Shown: in pieces, positions 8,048-18,058 of the stretch
Layout: every line of letters starts with the position of its first letter
Position numbering within the stretch: position 1 is the first letter of the stretch
NCBI GenBank assembly: GCA_964545715.1
Contig: CAZJHX010000038.1
Span: forward strand, 6,797-70,796
From: CAZJHX01 sp964545715
GTDB taxonomy: Bacteria; Myxococcota_A; UBA9042; GCA-2863065
Direction of reading: 5' to 3'
DNA: 64,000 nt
Program-made: the position numbers and the translations under genes
The notes under the pieces: model-generated
The model's input: only the letters and a program-made list of their open reading frames with translations
The model's database searches: none
Told to the model about the DNA's origin: nothing

Positions 8048-11000
8048 TTACTTGATTCCAAGGGGCATGATGGTGGGGCCGGCGCCTGCGGCTCCGAAGC
8101 CGTAGTAGTCGCCGCCGTTGATGGTTCCGCTCTCGTCCTCGTCGATCCAACACGTCACTTCGTACGTGCTGCCCTGAGGCACGGCGCCGTTCTTCTTGGT
8201 GATGGCCAGCGAGATGCACTTGCCGGCGTTTTTGCCGTCGTCGTCAGCCGGGGCGTCCGCGCAGTTGACGGACGAGGTGGCCACGACCGGCGAGAACGGC
8301 CCGGGCTTCTCGGTGAGCAGTCCAACCCCGGGCAACGCCCACCAGCACAGCATCTTCTGCTTGGACACTCCGCCGAGCGGGAACGAGACCATCTGCCCGA
8401 TGACCTTGGCGAGTCCCAGCGGCTTGAGCTGGGCGGTCCCGATGCTCACCACGCCGGCGCTTGTCGTCGCCTTGTACGGCAGCGCAATACCGTAGTCGCC
8501 GGCGTTGAACAGGGGCTTGGTCGTCTGCGGGTCCGAGTCGCCGTCGTGGTTGATGTACACGTACAGCGAGTAATCGCCCGGCGGCAGCGAGGCCTCGCTG
8601 ACCTCGCCCGGCTTCGGGTCCGCGCCGGCCGCGGCCATGATGAACAGCGCCTTGCCGTTCTCCAGCACCACGTCGTCCGGCGCTTGCGCGACCAGCTTGC
8701 GGTTTGGGCCGTTGCTGAACAGCAGCGCACCGACAGCCGCCCCGTCTGAGTCCGGCCGCGATATCTCCAGCGTGACCAGCGCGGCGTCCACACACGTAAT
8801 CGTGATGTCGTGCACGTCCTTGTCGCCCACTTTGCACACGCCCTTGGCGTTGCAGGACGATGCGCTCGTCCCCACCGTGCACTTCTGCGTCGGGCTGATC
8901 GGCTGCTGATCCACCTGGACGTCGATGGCCGTACCGGGGCCGACCTTGGTCTTGAACTCCCAGGAGCCGTTCACATCTACGTTGAGGAACTGGGCACCGC
9001 CGCTCAGCTTGAGCGTCAGGCCCTCGCCCTTCAGGCCCGTGATGGTGCCGCCAATGACGTACTGCTTGGTATCCACGTCGGGGACGCACAGCACCTTGAT
9101 GTATTTGGTGTCTGCGGCCTCGATGACGCCGACACCGGCCTCCACAGTGCACTTCTGGCTGGCGGGCGGGGTGGCCACGGTGACGGTGTACGTGTTCCCG
9201 GTGACCAGCGGCGTGGTGAACCAGACCGTGGGGCTCTTGGACGGGTCATCCGGCGCGTCCACGCTCAGCTTCTCATCGCCGTTGAGCTGAAGCTCGAGCC
9301 CGGCGCCCAGCAGACCGATCACCTCGGCCCCGACCTTGTAGGTAGGCAGCGTGTTGCACTCGATCTTCGCGCCATTGTGGTCCGCGTCGGGCATCACACC
9401 GCTGCCGCCGGCCGAGATTGCGCAGTACTGCACGGGGTTCTTTGGCAGCTTGGTCAGCACGATGTCGTACTCGTCGCCGGCCACAAACGGGAAGTTGAAG
9501 ACATGCGATCCGTCCGCGCCCGGCTCCAGCGTGACGCCCGACTTCTTCTCCAGCACCTTCAGGCCGGTGCCCTCCAGCCCGGAAACGTCGAAGGTCAGCT
9601 TGCGCTCGACCACGTCCTCACACGTGACGGCGATGTCGACGACGTCCGCGTCGCCCATCGTGCCGGTACCGTTGGTGATGGTGCACTTCTGTCCCTGCGG
9701 ATGGGCAACGACCTTCACGTCGTAGGTCCCCCCGTTGGGCAGCATGGCTTTGATCGCAAAGTCGCCGTTGGCGCCTATCTTCAGAAACTCCTTGCTGTCG
9801 ATCAGGTCGCCGGTCAGCGACGTCTCCGACAGCAGCAGGACGGTGCTGGACAGCCCGCTGACCGTCCCGCTGACCCCGTGCACCTGAGCGCAGACGACCG
9901 AGATCGTCTTGTCGGCCTTGGGCATCGACCCTTTCCCGCCGCCGACAAAACACGTCAGCGTGGTGTCCGCCGGCTGGGTCTTGACGGTGACCTCGTAGTT
10001 CTTGCCCCACTTGACCTTGCTCGGACACTTCGTGAGACCGCCCACCACGGTGACGTCCTCGCCGTTGCACGTGAGCACGACATCGCCCTTGGGGGGCGGT
10101 CCGGTCAGCGCCATCGTCAGGTCGAACTCGGGCAGCGGCACGCCCTCGAAGCCCATGTCGTGGCCGAAGCTTCGGAACAGCGAGAAGTCCAGCGAGCCGT
10201 ACGCCAGGCTGGGCCCCTGCGAGATCACGCCGTTGGCCGGGTCCAGCGACGGGCCGACCAACGAGAAACATGGCTGGTTCAAGAATTTGTTGATCTCGAC
10301 CGTGCACACGTCGCCGTTGTCCAACACGATGGCCCCGGCGCTGGCCGGCCACTCTTTAACGATGATGATGTTCTGGAACAGGATCTGCGCCTGCTCACCC
10401 TGGTTGGCCGGGTCGTAGACGTTGCAGTTCAGCAGCGCGAAGCCCTTGCCCGCATAATCGAAGTCGATCAGGCCGAACTCACCCGGCGTCTTGCACTCGT
10501 CCGGGTTCTGCACGCACCACTGCGCGGCCTCGTTGGACAGCTCCGTCTCGATGTCGCCGTAGAACACCTTCTTGGGCGCCGCGTTATCGATGGGGATGAG
10601 CGGGTCCTTGGTGTAGCTGCCGTAGGCGCAGACCTTGTTTTGGTTGATGTTGTTGAAGGCGGACGCGCCGTCGACCAGCACCTCCAGCACGATGGCCGCC
10701 GGGGCGCCGCCGTGCACATAGTCGTGCTCACCCTGCGCGATGCTTGGACACCCGGCCTGGCCGTGCTCCTTGCAGGCGATCGCCGCCTCGTGAAAGGGGA
10801 TGGTGGAGCGATAGCCCAGGTTGTACTGGCTGCCCTGCGCCGTCCGATAACACGGCGTCGGATCGTACGGCTCCCCCGCCGCGGCCGCCGTCTTCTCGAG
10901 GTCGGTCAGGCAGAAGTCCTTGTCCCCGCTGCGCAGCCCGGTCGCGCCGCCCATCACGTTCTCGTAGGGCGACTTCACCAGCCGCAGGCGCAGGTCGTTG

Positions 11001-14000
11001 AAGCCGTGCGGCACAGTCAGCGTGATAGGCCGGTTCTGGGCCTGAATCGACGTCTTGGCGTGCACGATCGCCTCGCCCACACGGTGCCAACCGCTGCCGT
11101 AGAACGGACCGCCCTTGACCTCGACGACGATCTCCGGCGCCGAGTTGTAGTCGGACACGCCGTACGCCGTGATCTTGATCGGGATGCGCTGATCGACCGC
11201 CTGGGTGTAGCCGTTCCAGCCCACCGTGTTGTCGGGCGGAACCAGCTGCTTCATCTCTTCGCCGCCCGAGAACGAGCCGGGCGCCACGTCCCACCAATCC
11301 CAGTCATGCAACACGCAGCTGCCCTGCTCGCAGTACTCGAGCGCGGGGTCGCACAGGTAGATGGTCTGATCGTCGGCAAACGCGTAGCACTCGGTGACGC
11401 ACTCGCCGGCCTCGCACCGGAAGCTGCGCTGATCCGGGCAGCCCTCGATGGTCGCGATCTTCAGATCGCCGTACTGCTTGATGGTCTCGCGACACTCGAT
11501 GCACGACAGCGTCTCTTTCTCGCAGAACCGGCACGGGCCGTTGAAGCACTGCTGCGTAAAGCACTGCTGGTCCACGTTGCAGTCCGCCGCGCACACCCAC
11601 TGAAAGATGTCGGCGCCGCCCTTGCCCAGGTTCTCCTGCTCCACCGTCTCGGGTCGCAGCGTGCAGCGACTCGAGTGCTTTGTGCAGGTGAAGGGATCGT
11701 TGGGATCACAGGCGATCATCTTGCACTCCGACTCGATGCACAGGTAGTACGGCGGGCACTCCAGGTGGTTGTTGCCGCAGCTCGGCAGCTTGGAGTCCAG
11801 CTGGCCGTCCAGGCCGGCGTTGGCGAGGAACTCGATACCGCGCTCGGCCTCCGACCGGAACGCCTGCGGGTGCCGCAGACCGCTGTAGATCCGGAAGTCG
11901 TCCAGACCACCGCGCAGGCCCTGCAGGATCGTCTTCTTCTGCGGGTGCAAATAACCACCGACCCAGTTGCAGGCCATGAAGCGGTCCTGACGCACCCAGT
12001 CGATGCCGCGGATCGCGGTCGGGGACAGCAGCACCTTGGCCGCGTCGGCCGCCGAGATCACGCTCTCGGTCGCCAGCAGAATCGGCCGCGCCTTGCTGAC
12101 CGCGACCAGCATCAGGCGCTCGCCGTCGGGCGAGAAGACCGCCTGATCCAACCGCTCGAACAGCCCCGCGTTCTCGAACACCACGGGCGGCCCCACGGTC
12201 GTGAGGTCCTTGACCATCACGTCGTCCTGACCCACCCGCCCAAACGGAGCGAAATCGATGACCTGGGGGTCCAGGTTCAGCTTCACAAAGCGCAGCACCG
12301 CGATCTCACCCGCGGTGATCGGCAGCGCATTCAGCGGGCTGAGAACCTCCACGCGCACAAACGCGCGCCCGGCCGGGTACGCCTCGGCCAGCTTCAGGAA
12401 CTTGCCAAGACCGCCTTGAGAGATCGGCCCCAGCAGCGCACCGGGCGCCTGCGGGTTGCCGTCTTTGTCCTCAAGCACCGGCTTCCAGACCAGCGGATCG
12501 AACTCCACGTACAGGTTGCGGACCTGGTACGGGTAGCAGTCGTCTTTGTTCCAGAGGTTGTCCTGGTTGCGGTCCTCGTCCGTGTCCTTCAGCGTGTTGA
12601 AGTTGCTGTCCCAGCAGTTCTCGTCATAGTTCGCCGGCTGGTGCAGCACCTTGACGTCAAAGCCCTCCTCGCCGGCAGGTGCGGCGACAGGCGCCTCCAC
12701 CACGAACTGATCGTCGCCCGTCAAACACGACTGTGAGCGCGCGTAGACCATGCGCGCGGTGACGATGGGGTTCGGTACCGCGGCCTTCTCACTGTGGTGG
12801 CCCGCGATCAATCGCAGCTCGTGGTCCGGATCGCCGAGCCCCAGAATCTCCTCGGAGGTGGACAACGCCGCGTACTCACCGATGGTCAGGCGGTGGACTT
12901 TGTGCCCGTCCCAACCCGGATTGGACGTGTCGATCAGCAGCACACCTTTGTGGCCCGCCGCCAAGTTCTTGCCCAAAAGCCACTGCGCGTTGCCGTGGTG
13001 GCGGTCAAGCACGGCGCCGGTCAGCCGATAGTCCGTCACCGTCTGCGACGCCAGCAGCGCCTCGTAGTCCAGCTGCGTCAGTACATCGCCGCCGGCCGTC
13101 TCGATGTTCACAGCGTTCTCGGGCGCGTCGTATGCGATGTAATACAGGTGCTTCACGCGCGCGAACGCGTTGTCGTTGGCCAGCACGTCGAAGATGTCCG
13201 ACTCAAAGACGATCGCGCTGCCATCGGGCGCCCATCGCGGCCGGCGGGCGGAGACGCCGCGGAAGGAGTCACCAAACCCGACGGTCAGCTGCTTGCGGTT
13301 TTCGCCGTCGCCGTCCGCGATCCAGATCTCAAAATCACCGCTGACGTTGGCGCTGTAGACGATCTTGTCCAGCAAGGCGCTGTAGTCCGGGTCCCGGTAC
13401 GAGAACTGGCCGTCGCCGATCACCGTGGAGTCGCCGAGTCCAGTCGAGTCCATCCGATGAATCTTGTAGAGATTGGACTGATTGACGGCCAGGTAGACGA
13501 TCTCCGGCGGGCGCCCGCCCAAAACGTCCCCTTCTTCGTGCAGCTTCACGTCCGTGCCCGCAAAGAACTGCGGACAGGCCACCGCGGCCGGCGGCTGCTT
13601 GAACTCGAACTCCTGCCCCGGCTTGACCTCCAGCTCGACCCGCTCACCGTCCAGGTAGACGTCGATGCTGCCGGTTGCGGTGTCCAGCGAGAACCCGACA
13701 TGGTGCCAGGTCCGGACCTTGATGCCGGTAGCCACAACGACCTCGATAGGCTTGGGCACCTTGGACAGCAGGTCGCCGTCAAAGAGCACCAACGAGACGG
13801 TCTCACCGCCCTCGGGCTTGAGCGCCAGCCCAAAGCGGGTGCGCTCGTTGAAAGCCAGATGGCCAAACAGGATCTGCGGCGTCTTCTTCAGCTCGCTGAC
13901 CGAGTTGCCTTCGGTGTAGAACCAGGTGGCCATCGAGAAGCTCTGCCCGATAGGCGCCAGCGGCTCCCGATAGTGCACGGGCAGCCGCATGTGATCGGCC

Positions 14001-15424
14001 GCGCCATCCATATATATGGCGCTGCCGCTGAGCCCGGCGATGGACTCGCCGCCCGCCAGCGTGCCCGACTGCAGCTCGTCCAGGCGCGCGATCATCAAGA
14101 CCTTGGTCGGCTCGTCCTCCTCATTGGCGCAGTCCGGAACCACCTCGCACAGGTCGGCGCCGCTCGGCACCTTGGCGTAGCTGATCGGGTTGTCGACGGT
14201 GTCAAAGCCGTACCAGAGCTTCAGCCGCGTGGTGACCTCGCTCAACGGCACGATGCCGACCGGACTGCCCCACAGGTTGAAGCCCTCATCGTCCGCGAGC
14301 TGCGCCTGGGTCTCGTCGTCGCCCTGCAGCGGGGCGACGCTGGCCTTCTGCAGCAGATCGTCCTGGGAGAAGCGCACCTCCGTCCCACCCAGCACGTGGC
14401 GCTGAAACACCAACTCGATGATCGGGCCTGTCGGGATCGGGTGAGTACCGCCGGTGTCGAAGACCGACAGCCGCATTGTGCCGTCCGACAGGTGCGACAC
14501 CGCCATCTCTTTGCCTTGCAGCAGCAGCGGTGCCAGCGGCCGCGCGTCTTCCAGGGTCAGGGCCTCATGGTTGTACTCGATGAACAGGTCCAGCACGCGC
14601 GCCGGGATCGGGGTGTAGTCGTAATAGACGTGAATCAGGATCTGCTGGTCGTCCTGCGCCACCAGCTCCATATGGAACGCGGTGCAGGAGTCGGTCGCGG
14701 CGCACTCCCGGTCGACGCACAGGCCGGCGGCGATCTCGGCGGCGTACTCGCAGGTCTTGGTGAACCCACACACGGCATCGCCGCTGCACAGCGGATCCGA
14801 GTTGTCGGGATCGAGATAGTCGAGATGATCTTCGAGCCACTTGGGCAGTCCGTCATTGTCGACGTCAGCGCATTGCTCGATCGTGCGCTCAGGCGCCGCG
14901 TCACACACGACCTGCGGGCACGCGGCGGGACGCTTTTTGTCGCCCCACCAACAGATGCCCTCGCCGTCTTTGTCTTCGCACTGCAGATCGGTCTCCAAAG
15001 ACAGCTCGCAGTCGTCAGCGGTGCACTCTGGCATCGCCTCGCACACCTTGCCGCTGCACAGCGCGCCCGGGATCACGACCGTCTCGTCCACGTCGCCGTA
15101 GCAGATCAGCGCCTGCGTCGGGTCCTGGGCGTCCTGGTACTCCAGCAACGCCAGCTCGTGGTCGGTGCGATCGGTCGGCGTGATGCCGTTCTTCTCCCAG
15201 AGCCGAGGCGCGAAACCACACTCTACGACGCACTCCTGGTAGGTACGGTGGGACACATAGTCGGCGTCCGGCGCAGGCGCCTCGCCGCAGGTGTCCATAC
15301 AATCGAGGTACTGCCCGAACTGGAACACCTCGAGCAGGGTCAGGGGGCGGGACTCGGCGGTCGAAGCGCTGATGAGACCGGCCAGCGCGAAGGCCAGCCC
15401 AGCTGTTCTAAGGGGGTTACTCAT
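8048..15424 (-). CDS. Giant secreted multidomain protein (cohesin-like, LamG, TolB-like, tandem repeats)
   Basis: The ATG at 15424 overlaps the stop of the upstream lipoprotein gene by 8 bases, so translation is probably coupled. The 2458-residue protein has a signal peptide ending near ASTAESR; a Cys-rich head (about 35-245) with a DVDNDGLP acidic loop; a cohesin-like beta module (about 250-375); a LamG/concanavalin-like domain (about 400-635; SFSMATWFY, RTWHHVGFSLD, VYLDGERVE); TolB/WD-like propeller blades (about 640-880; PRWAPDGSAIVFESD); further propeller-like and Cys-rich segments (about 1215-1380); five repeats of about 85 residues (about 1770-2215), each closing on a Cys; and a C-terminal beta domain. 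No protease or glycosidase active site was recognised. It looks like a surface or extracellular binding scaffold working with its operon partners. Confidence 0.9.
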   Translation of the reverse strand: MSNPLRTAGLAFALAGLISASTAESRPLTLLEVFQFGQYLDCMDTCGEAPAPDADYVSHRTYQECVVECGFAPRLWEKNGITPTDRTDHELALLEYQDAQDPTQALICYGDVDETVVIPGALCSGKVCEAMPECTADDCELSLETDLQCEDKDGEGICWWGDKKRPAACPQVVCDAAPERTIEQCADVDNDGLPKWLEDHLDYLDPDNSDPLCSGDAVCGFTKTCEYAAEIAAGLCVDRECAATDSCTAFHMELVAQDDQQILIHVYYDYTPIPARVLDLFIEYNHEALTLEDARPLAPLLLQGKEMAVSHLSDGTMRLSVFDTGGTHPIPTGPIIELVFQRHVLGGTEVRFSQDDLLQKASVAPLQGDDETQAQLADDEGFNLWGSPVGIVPLSEVTTRLKLWYGFDTVDNPISYAKVPSGADLCEVVPDCANEEDEPTKVLMIARLDELQSGTLAGGESIAGLSGSAIYMDGAADHMRLPVHYREPLAPIGQSFSMATWFYTEGNSVSELKKTPQILFGHLAFNERTRFGLALKPEGGETVSLVLFDGDLLSKVPKPIEVVVATGIKVRTWHHVGFSLDTATGSIDVYLDGERVELEVKPGQEFEFKQPPAAVACPQFFAGTDVKLHEEGDVLGGRPPEIVYLAVNQSNLYKIHRMDSTGLGDSTVIGDGQFSYRDPDYSALLDKIVYSANVSGDFEIWIADGDGENRKQLTVGFGDSFRGVSARRPRWAPDGSAIVFESDIFDVLANDNAFARVKHLYYIAYDAPENAVNIETAGGDVLTQLDYEALLASQTVTDYRLTGAVLDRHHGNAQWLLGKNLAAGHKGVLLIDTSNPGWDGHKVHRLTIGEYAALSTSEEILGLGDPDHELRLIAGHHSEKAAVPNPIVTARMVYARSQSCLTGDDQFVVEAPVAAPAGEEGFDVKVLHQPANYDENCWDSNFNTLKDTDEDRNQDNLWNKDDCYPYQVRNLYVEFDPLVWKPVLEDKDGNPQAPGALLGPISQGGLGKFLKLAEAYPAGRAFVRVEVLSPLNALPITAGEIAVLRFVKLNLDPQVIDFAPFGRVGQDDVMVKDLTTVGPPVVFENAGLFERLDQAVFSPDGERLMLVAVSKARPILLATESVISAADAAKVLLSPTAIRGIDWVRQDRFMACNWVGGYLHPQKKTILQGLRGGLDDFRIYSGLRHPQAFRSEAERGIEFLANAGLDGQLDSKLPSCGNNHLECPPYYLCIESECKMIACDPNDPFTCTKHSSRCTLRPETVEQENLGKGGADIFQWVCAADCNVDQQCFTQQCFNGPCRFCEKETLSCIECRETIKQYGDLKIATIEGCPDQRSFRCEAGECVTECYAFADDQTIYLCDPALEYCEQGSCVLHDWDWWDVAPGSFSGGEEMKQLVPPDNTVGWNGYTQAVDQRIPIKITAYGVSDYNSAPEIVVEVKGGPFYGSGWHRVGEAIVHAKTSIQAQNRPITLTVPHGFNDLRLRLVKSPYENVMGGATGLRSGDKDFCLTDLEKTAAAAGEPYDPTPCYRTAQGSQYNLGYRSTIPFHEAAIACKEHGQAGCPSIAQGEHDYVHGGAPAAIVLEVLVDGASAFNNINQNKVCAYGSYTKDPLIPIDNAAPKKVFYGDIETELSNEAAQWCVQNPDECKTPGEFGLIDFDYAGKGFALLNCNVYDPANQGEQAQILFQNIIIVKEWPASAGAIVLDNGDVCTVEINKFLNQPCFSLVGPSLDPANGVISQGPSLAYGSLDFSLFRSFGHDMGFEGVPLPEFDLTMALTGPPPKGDVVLTCNGEDVTVVGGLTKCPSKVKWGKNYEVTVKTQPADTTLTCFVGGGKGSMPKADKTISVVCAQVHGVSGTVSGLSSTVLLLSETSLTGDLIDSKEFLKIGANGDFAIKAMLPNGGTYDVKVVAHPQGQKCTITNGTGTMGDADVVDIAVTCEDVVERKLTFDVSGLEGTGLKVLEKKSGVTLEPGADGSHVFNFPFVAGDEYDIVLTKLPKNPVQYCAISAGGSGVMPDADHNGAKIECNTLPTYKVGAEVIGLLGAGLELQLNGDEKLSVDAPDDPSKSPTVWFTTPLVTGNTYTVTVATPPASQKCTVEAGVGVIEAADTKYIKVLCVPDVDTKQYVIGGTITGLKGEGLTLKLSGGAQFLNVDVNGSWEFKTKVGPGTAIDVQVDQQPISPTQKCTVGTSASSCNAKGVCKVGDKDVHDITITCVDAALVTLEISRPDSDGAAVGALLFSNGPNRKLVAQAPDDVVLENGKALFIMAAAGADPKPGEVSEASLPPGDYSLYVYINHDGDSDPQTTKPLFNAGDYGIALPYKATTSAGVVSIGTAQLKPLGLAKVIGQMVSFPLGGVSKQKMLCWWALPGVGLLTEKPGPFSPVVATSSVNCADAPADDDGKNAGKCISLAITKKNGAVPQGSTYEVTCWIDEDESGTINGGDYYGFGAAGAGPTIMPLGIK
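8793..10120 (-). repeat. Five tandem ~85-residue beta repeats within the giant protein
   Basis: Each unit runs from a VxGLxGxGLxL strand, through a central YxVxV segment (YEVTVKTQPADTTLTC, YDVKVVAHPQGQKCTI, YDIVLTKLPKNPVQYC, YTVTVATPPASQKCTV, IDVQVDQQPISPTQKC), to a closing Cys before the next unit. Sequences have diverged, so the repeat is visible in protein rather than DNA. This repeat type is widespread in bacterial adhesins and Ig-like surface proteins. Confidence 0.8.
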
Positions 15425-16268
15425 CGTCAGCCACCTGCGACCAGACGACGACCTGGCCGTCCAGAGGGGCCTTCCACAGCGCGGAGTCGGCGTCCGGTGG
15501 CGCGAAGATCTGCTCGCGCTCCACCAACTGGAAAACAGCCGGTTCGGCCGACTGCGCTGCGTCTTTGGCAAACTTGAACTTCAGGTACAGCCAGTGCCCG
15601 CCTGGAATCTTCGTGGTGTTGGCCGACGAGAAGATCAGAATCTGGGTGGTGCCATCGGCCAGCTCGCGGAACGGCTTGCCGGTGTTGGGGTCGACGAAGA
15701 GCTCCTTCTCAGCGTCCAGGATGACCGGGCTGACACCGACCGACTTGAGCTCGACGGGGCCGCTGACGTTCATGCGAATGTCCGCGATACCGGGCAGCGC
15801 GTCGCCCTCGGCCGGGCTGAAGTCGACCCGCAGCGTGACTGTCCGCAGCACGCCGCCGTAGTCCTCGACCTCCATGACCGAGAGCTTCAGCGGACAGTCC
15901 GTGCAGGATTCGTAGGTGGCGCAGGGTCCGCAGGTGCCGCCGCAGCCGTCAGCCGTCTCGCAAGTCGACAGCGCGCACGCCGGCATGCACTCGCAACGCC
16001 CCTGCACGCACGCCTGCTGCGCGCCCGCGCACGACCCGCACGAGACCCCACAGTGCTCTCCACACTCAAAGCCGAGATCTGTGCAGCTTTGGTCGCAGCC
16101 GGCGACCGGGTCGACCGGCGGGTCGCACAGCTGGCCGGGCTCGCATTCGCTGACCGCCGGGCTGTCCTCGACGGTCGCGGGTGGTGTGATTGTCCGGTCG
16201 CTACAGGCCTGCAGCACTATCGCTGCGGCACCTGTCATAACCAGCACGAGGCAGAACCGTTTGCTCAT
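15417..16268 (-). CDS. Cys-rich lipoprotein with C-terminal cohesin-like module
   Basis: The ATG at 16268 gives 283 residues with a signal peptide ending in the lipobox VLQAC, so the protein is probably lipidated. The open frame continues upstream into the divergent kinase gene and is ignored there. Residues 40-120 hold a Cys-dense block (CGEHCGVSCGSC, CEC, CGGTCGPC) like those of myxobacterial surface proteins. Residues about 125-283 form a beta-rich module: TVTLRVDFSP, then a strand pair around VELKSVGVSPVILD, TTQILIFSSAN and HWLYLKFKF. That order fits a cohesin or CBM2/3-type fold, and the next gene carries a similar module. First gene of a three-gene operon; it could anchor the giant protein to the outer membrane. 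That partnership is inference. Confidence 0.85.
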   Translation of the reverse strand: MSKRFCLVLVMTGAAAIVLQACSDRTITPPATVEDSPAVSECEPGQLCDPPVDPVAGCDQSCTDLGFECGEHCGVSCGSCAGAQQACVQGRCECMPACALSTCETADGCGGTCGPCATYESCTDCPLKLSVMEVEDYGGVLRTVTLRVDFSPAEGDALPGIADIRMNVSGPVELKSVGVSPVILDAEKELFVDPNTGKPFRELADGTTQILIFSSANTTKIPGGHWLYLKFKFAKDAAQSAEPAVFQLVEREQIFAPPDADSALWKAPLDGQVVVWSQVADDE

Positions 16269-16440
16269 ATGACACCTACAAGTCGTGTCTCTTTTTCTCT
16301 TGTGGTGTACCGGCCGGCCCACTTCTTTCCGGGGGTGTAAAACTATTTCCACAAGCCTCCGATTCGGCGCATGACCGCTATGAACGAGGCGCACTGTCTC
16401 TGCCCGGATGCGTGGGGTAAGGTGCTTATGGGGGTTTCCA
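16269..16440. promoter_or_regulatory. Divergent promoter region
   Basis: This 172-base gap separates the minus-strand surface operon from the plus-strand kinase operon. It contains a pyrimidine-rich tract (about 16290-16302), the palindromic core GGCCGGCC (about 16309-16316), and an AT-richer segment GTAAAACTATTTCC (about 16337). No certain -35/-10 or -24/-12 pair could be assigned. Confidence 0.4.
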
Positions 16441-18048
16441 TTGGCCGGCACCGAACGCATCTGCCCGACATGCAAGCAGAGCTTCTTTGACGAGGCCCGG
16501 GTGTGCCCGCACGACGGCGGCAAGCTGGTCGTCGTCAGCGCCGCCGAGCTGAACCGCGCCGGCGAGGTCATCGACGACAAAGTCACGCTGATGGAGGTGC
16601 TCGGTCGCGGCGGCATGGGCACGGTCTATCGCGGCATGCAGCACTCGATGCAGCGCGAGGTGGCCGTCAAGGTGCTCCGACGCTCATTCTCTGAGGACGC
16701 CACCGGCGTGCGCCGCTTTCTGCACGAGGCCACCAGCGTCAGCAAGCTGAACCACCCCAACGTGATCACGCTGTACGACTTCGGCCAGACCGACGCCGAA
16801 GAGCTGTACCTGATGATGGAGCTGCTTCACGGCTGCGAGCTCTCCGACGTACTGGCCCGCAGCGGCCCGCTGCCCTGGCGCCGAGCGGTCGGCATCGCCG
16901 CGCAGGCGTGTGAAGCCCTGCACCACGCCCACCAGGCGGGGCTGGTTCACCGCGACCTGAAGCCGGCCAACATCTATCTGGTGCAGCAACGCTCTCGAGA
17001 GCTGGCGAAAGTACTGGACTTCGGCATCGCCAAGATGCGCGAGACCCAGGGCATAGAATCGATCACCCGGACGGGGGTTGTCTGCGGCACACCGGCCTAC
17101 ATGAGCCCCGAGCAGGTGATGGGGCTGGACATCGACGGCGTCAGCGACGTGTACGCGGTAGGCGTCGTGCTGTTCGAGATGCTGACGGGTCGCACGCCCT
17201 TTGCCGAGGCCACGCCGGTCCAGCTGATGATGGCACATCTCAACGACCCGCCACCCGCGCTGCAAGATGTCGCGCCGGACCACGACGTGCCGCCGGAGGT
17301 GGAGGCGGTGGTCATGCGCTGCCTCAGCAAGGACCCGTCCGACCGCCACCCGACGGCCGGTGAGCTGGCCGATGCGCTGCAGGAGCTGCTGGACGGCCGC
17401 CCGCACACGCCGGTCATCGTGGATACCGCGCCGTACGAGGCCCAAGAGCCCAAACAGCCGTCTGCGCCAGACACCGAGGCCGGTCTAGCGCGCCTTCCCG
17501 AGCCGGAGGAGCGGACACCAGGGGCTCCGCCATCTCGGCACGGGTGGGTCGCGGCAGGCGCGGCGGTCATCGCGGCGACCGTCTGGCTGGCCTGGCCCTC
17601 ACCAACCCCAGCACCGACAGATGCGCCCGAAAAGGCAGCCGCGCCGACCCTCACACGCAGCCCGTCCCCGACGGTCCGTGAGCGCCCGCGCGCAGCGGCA
17701 CGAGCCAGCAGCAAGGCCAGGGCGAGGGCAGAGCGCTGGCGCGAGCAGTTTCGAGTGCGGCCACGACCCGCCGGGGACTCGAAGGCCACGGCGGACCCGG
17801 CCATGGTGCGTATCATCACAACCCCGCCGGGAGCGCGGATTCTCGTAAACGGGACATTCATTGGCAGAAGCCCGGTCGAGGTGCTCAAACCGGCGGGCAG
17901 CATGTCCCTGCAGGTGCTCACGAAGCTGCGAGGTTATCGCAGGCACGGCGCGGTGATTCGCAGCGAGCAGGAGGGCGACCTGCACCTCACATTGCGCAAG
18001 CTGAGGTCCCAGCGCACTGGAAACAAAAGCGCCGGTGTGATCAAGTAA
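16441..18048 (+). CDS. Ser/Thr protein kinase with zinc ribbon and PEGA domain
   Basis: A TTG at 16441 preceded by GGGGG fits the usual MAGTERICPTC start; an ATG at 16408 is in frame but has no ribosome site and adds atypical residues. From TTG the protein has 535 residues. Order: zinc ribbon (CPTC, CPHDGGK; 8-27); kinase domain (about 45-320) with GRGGMG, VAVKVL, HRDLKPANI, DFGIAK and GTPAYMSPEQ, all catalytic residues present; Pro/Arg-rich linker; one transmembrane helix (about 365-383); and a PEGA domain near the C-terminus (RIITTPPGARILVNGTFIG). The topology puts the kinase in the cytoplasm and PEGA outside, as in myxobacterial sensor kinases. The PEGA protein 10 bases downstream is likely a functional partner. 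FHA proteins nearby could read its phospho-Thr sites (inference). Confidence 0.95.
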   Translation: MAGTERICPTCKQSFFDEARVCPHDGGKLVVVSAAELNRAGEVIDDKVTLMEVLGRGGMGTVYRGMQHSMQREVAVKVLRRSFSEDATGVRRFLHEATSVSKLNHPNVITLYDFGQTDAEELYLMMELLHGCELSDVLARSGPLPWRRAVGIAAQACEALHHAHQAGLVHRDLKPANIYLVQQRSRELAKVLDFGIAKMRETQGIESITRTGVVCGTPAYMSPEQVMGLDIDGVSDVYAVGVVLFEMLTGRTPFAEATPVQLMMAHLNDPPPALQDVAPDHDVPPEVEAVVMRCLSKDPSDRHPTAGELADALQELLDGRPHTPVIVDTAPYEAQEPKQPSAPDTEAGLARLPEPEERTPGAPPSRHGWVAAGAAVIAATVWLAWPSPTPAPTDAPEKAAAPTLTRSPSPTVRERPRAAARASSKARARAERWREQFRVRPRPAGDSKATADPAMVRIITTPPGARILVNGTFIGRSPVEVLKPAGSMSLQVLTKLRGYRRHGAVIRSEQEGDLHLTLRKLRSQRTGNKSAGVIK

Positions 18049-18058
18049 GCGCCCTGAA

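Noticed and set aside
5758..8061. A 767-codon open frame on the minus strand opposite the TPR gene
   Set aside because: It is antisense to a clearly coding TPR gene, is Arg/Gln-rich without domain signatures, and reflects stop-poor GC-rich DNA.
8810..15577. Long plus-strand open frames opposite the 2458-residue gene
   Set aside because: They are Arg/His/Val-rich shadows of a gene with a signal peptide and recognisable domains; no ribosome site or family match.
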